Of a stretch of DNA of 5,819 nucleotides, positions 4,900-5,819 are shown piece after piece (the stretch's first letter is position 1; each line of letters opens with the position of its first letter). This DNA comes from Nocardioidaceae bacterium. Its GTDB lineage: Bacteria; Actinomycetota; Actinomycetes; Propionibacteriales; Nocardioidaceae. The position numbers and the translations under genes were made by a program. Under the pieces are notes generated by a model, which ran no database searches, was not told the origin of the DNA, and saw nothing but the letters and a program-made list of their open reading frames with translations. The stretch covers positions 1 through 5,819 of the forward strand of contig JAICRS010000193.1 in NCBI GenBank assembly GCA_025966335.1. The letters run 5' to 3'.

Positions 4900-5819
4900 A
4901 TGACAGACGCAGCGACCCCGACCACCTCGACCGCGGCCGGCGGGCCGGACCTCCCCCAGGAGCGGCGGCTGGTCACCCCGATCCCCGGCCCCGCCTCGGT
5001 GGCCCGGTTCGCCCGCCGACAGGAGCACGTGGCTGCCGGTGTCGGCACCACGCTGCCGGTGTTCATCGAGGCTGCCGGCGGTGGCGTGCTGGTGGATGTC
5101 GACGGCAACTCGCTGATCGACCTGGCCTCCGGGATCGCGGTCACCGGCGTGGGCAACGCGGCACCGGAGGTGACCGCCCGGGTCGTCGACCAGGTGCACG
5201 CCTTCACGCACACGTGCTTCATGGTCACGCCCTACGACGGCTACGTCGACGTCTGCGAGAAGCTCGCCCAGCTCACCCCGGGCGAGCACGCCAAGAAGTC
5301 GGCGCTGTTCAACTCCGGCGCCGAGGCCGTGGAGAACGCGGTGAAGATCGCCCGGTCGTGGACCGGCCGCGACGCGGTCGCGGTGTTCGACCACGCCTAC
5401 CACGGCCGGACCAACCTGACGATGGCGATGACCGCCAAGAACATGCCCTACAAGCAGGGCTTCGGGCCGTTCGCGGGCGAGGTGTACCGGGCGCCGATGT
5501 CCTACCCGTTCCGTGAGCCGGTCGAGGTCACCGGCGAGCAGGCCGCGGACCGGGCGATCGAGGTGCTCGACAAGCAGGTCGGCGCCGGCAACCTCGCCTG
5601 CCTGGTGATCGAGCCCATCCTCGGCGAGGGTGGCTTCGTCGTACCAGCGCCCGGCTTCCTGCCCCGACTGCGCGAGTGGAGCGAGGCGCACGGGATCGTG
5701 TTCGTCGCCGACGAGATCCAGACCGGGTTCTGCCGCACCGGCGACTGGTTCGCCTGCGACCACGAGCAGGTGGTCCCCGACCTGGTCACCACCGCGAAGG
5801 GCATCGCCGGCGGCTTCCC
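4900..5819 (+). CDS. gabT: 4-aminobutyrate aminotransferase (3' end outside window)
   Basis: PLP-dependent class III aminotransferase that moves the amino group of GABA to 2-oxoglutarate, giving succinate semialdehyde and glutamate. The 306 complete codons seen are about two thirds of the family's roughly 440 residues. Key residues match E. coli GabT in spacing as I recall it: I79 in SGIAV (E. coli I50), R170 in YHGR (R141), E243 in GEGG (E211), D271 in DEIQTG (D239) and the PLP lysine K300 in TTAKGIAGG (K268). NSGAEAVENA at 138-147 forms the phosphate-binding turn. The N-terminus is about 28 residues longer than in E. coli and carries PQERRLVTPIPGP at 19-31, a stretch I associate with actinobacterial GabT. 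The start is the ATG at 4900, six bases after a -10 box. It diverges from the dehydrogenase with 88 bases between. Related omega-amino acids such as beta-alanine or 5-aminovalerate are possible substrates. Confidence 0.94.
   Translation, partial: MTDAATPTTSTAAGGPDLPQERRLVTPIPGPASVARFARRQEHVAAGVGTTLPVFIEAAGGGVLVDVDGNSLIDLASGIAVTGVGNAAPEVTARVVDQVHAFTHTCFMVTPYDGYVDVCEKLAQLTPGEHAKKSALFNSGAEAVENAVKIARSWTGRDAVAVFDHAYHGRTNLTMAMTAKNMPYKQGFGPFAGEVYRAPMSYPFREPVEVTGEQAADRAIEVLDKQVGAGNLACLVIEPILGEGGFVVPAPGFLPRLREWSEAHGIVFVADEIQTGFCRTGDWFACDHEQVVPDLVTTAKGIAGGF

Noticed and set aside
3306..5516. 736-codon open frame on the plus strand across the dehydrogenase, the intergenic gap and gabT
   Set aside because: It crosses two real genes and their promoters, is out of frame with gabT and encodes low-complexity Arg/Gly/Asp-rich sequence.
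4804..5763. 319-codon open frame antisense to gabT
   Set aside because: Composition is typical of a shadow frame, and gabT on the other strand conserves all catalytic residues.

Overview
The window is high-GC, gene-dense DNA of bacterial type. GC-rich third codon positions, a GTG start, two genes that look leaderless, and GC-rich hairpins without a T-run all point to an actinobacterium. The style of the proteins makes me favour Nocardioidaceae or a related Propionibacteriales group, but this is recall and no search was run. Five protein genes fill almost the whole window. No RNA gene, CRISPR array, insertion sequence or phage gene is visible, and no gene-free stretch exceeds 90 bases.

Left part (1-1821): the minus strand carries most of dxr, the reductoisomerase of the MEP isoprenoid pathway, whose last residues lie beyond base 1. 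A class I SAM-dependent methyltransferase of unknown substrate diverges from it after 66 bases. A near-perfect 18-bp hairpin at 1831-1874 separates the methyltransferase from the convergent gene that follows.

Right part (1893-5819): this is a catabolic locus. A minus-strand pair consists of an aldehyde dehydrogenase (3357-4811) followed by a MatC/SLC13-like carrier (1893-3287). A 4-aminobutyrate aminotransferase (gabT, from 4900, cut by the window end) diverges from them. GabT would turn GABA (or a similar omega-amino acid) into a semialdehyde, the dehydrogenase would oxidise that to a dicarboxylate such as succinate, and the carrier would move a dicarboxylate or related acid across the membrane. 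The dehydrogenase is not of the classic GabD type, so its role as succinate-semialdehyde dehydrogenase is inferred from position.

The most interesting signals are regulatory. The 88 bases between the dehydrogenase and gabT hold a 17-bp inverted repeat whose outer half sits at the likely -35 of gabT, and three copies of a CAAAC(C)GC(GAG) element spaced 22 and 33 bases apart, close to whole helical turns. The gap between the dehydrogenase and the carrier can fold into a two-part hairpin that buries the carrier's ribosome binding site and ends at its start codon. The carrier also has an unusual repetitive Gln/Gly-rich cytoplasmic linker. I found no clear evidence of a wholly new biological system; the rest is ordinary chromosomal metabolism.
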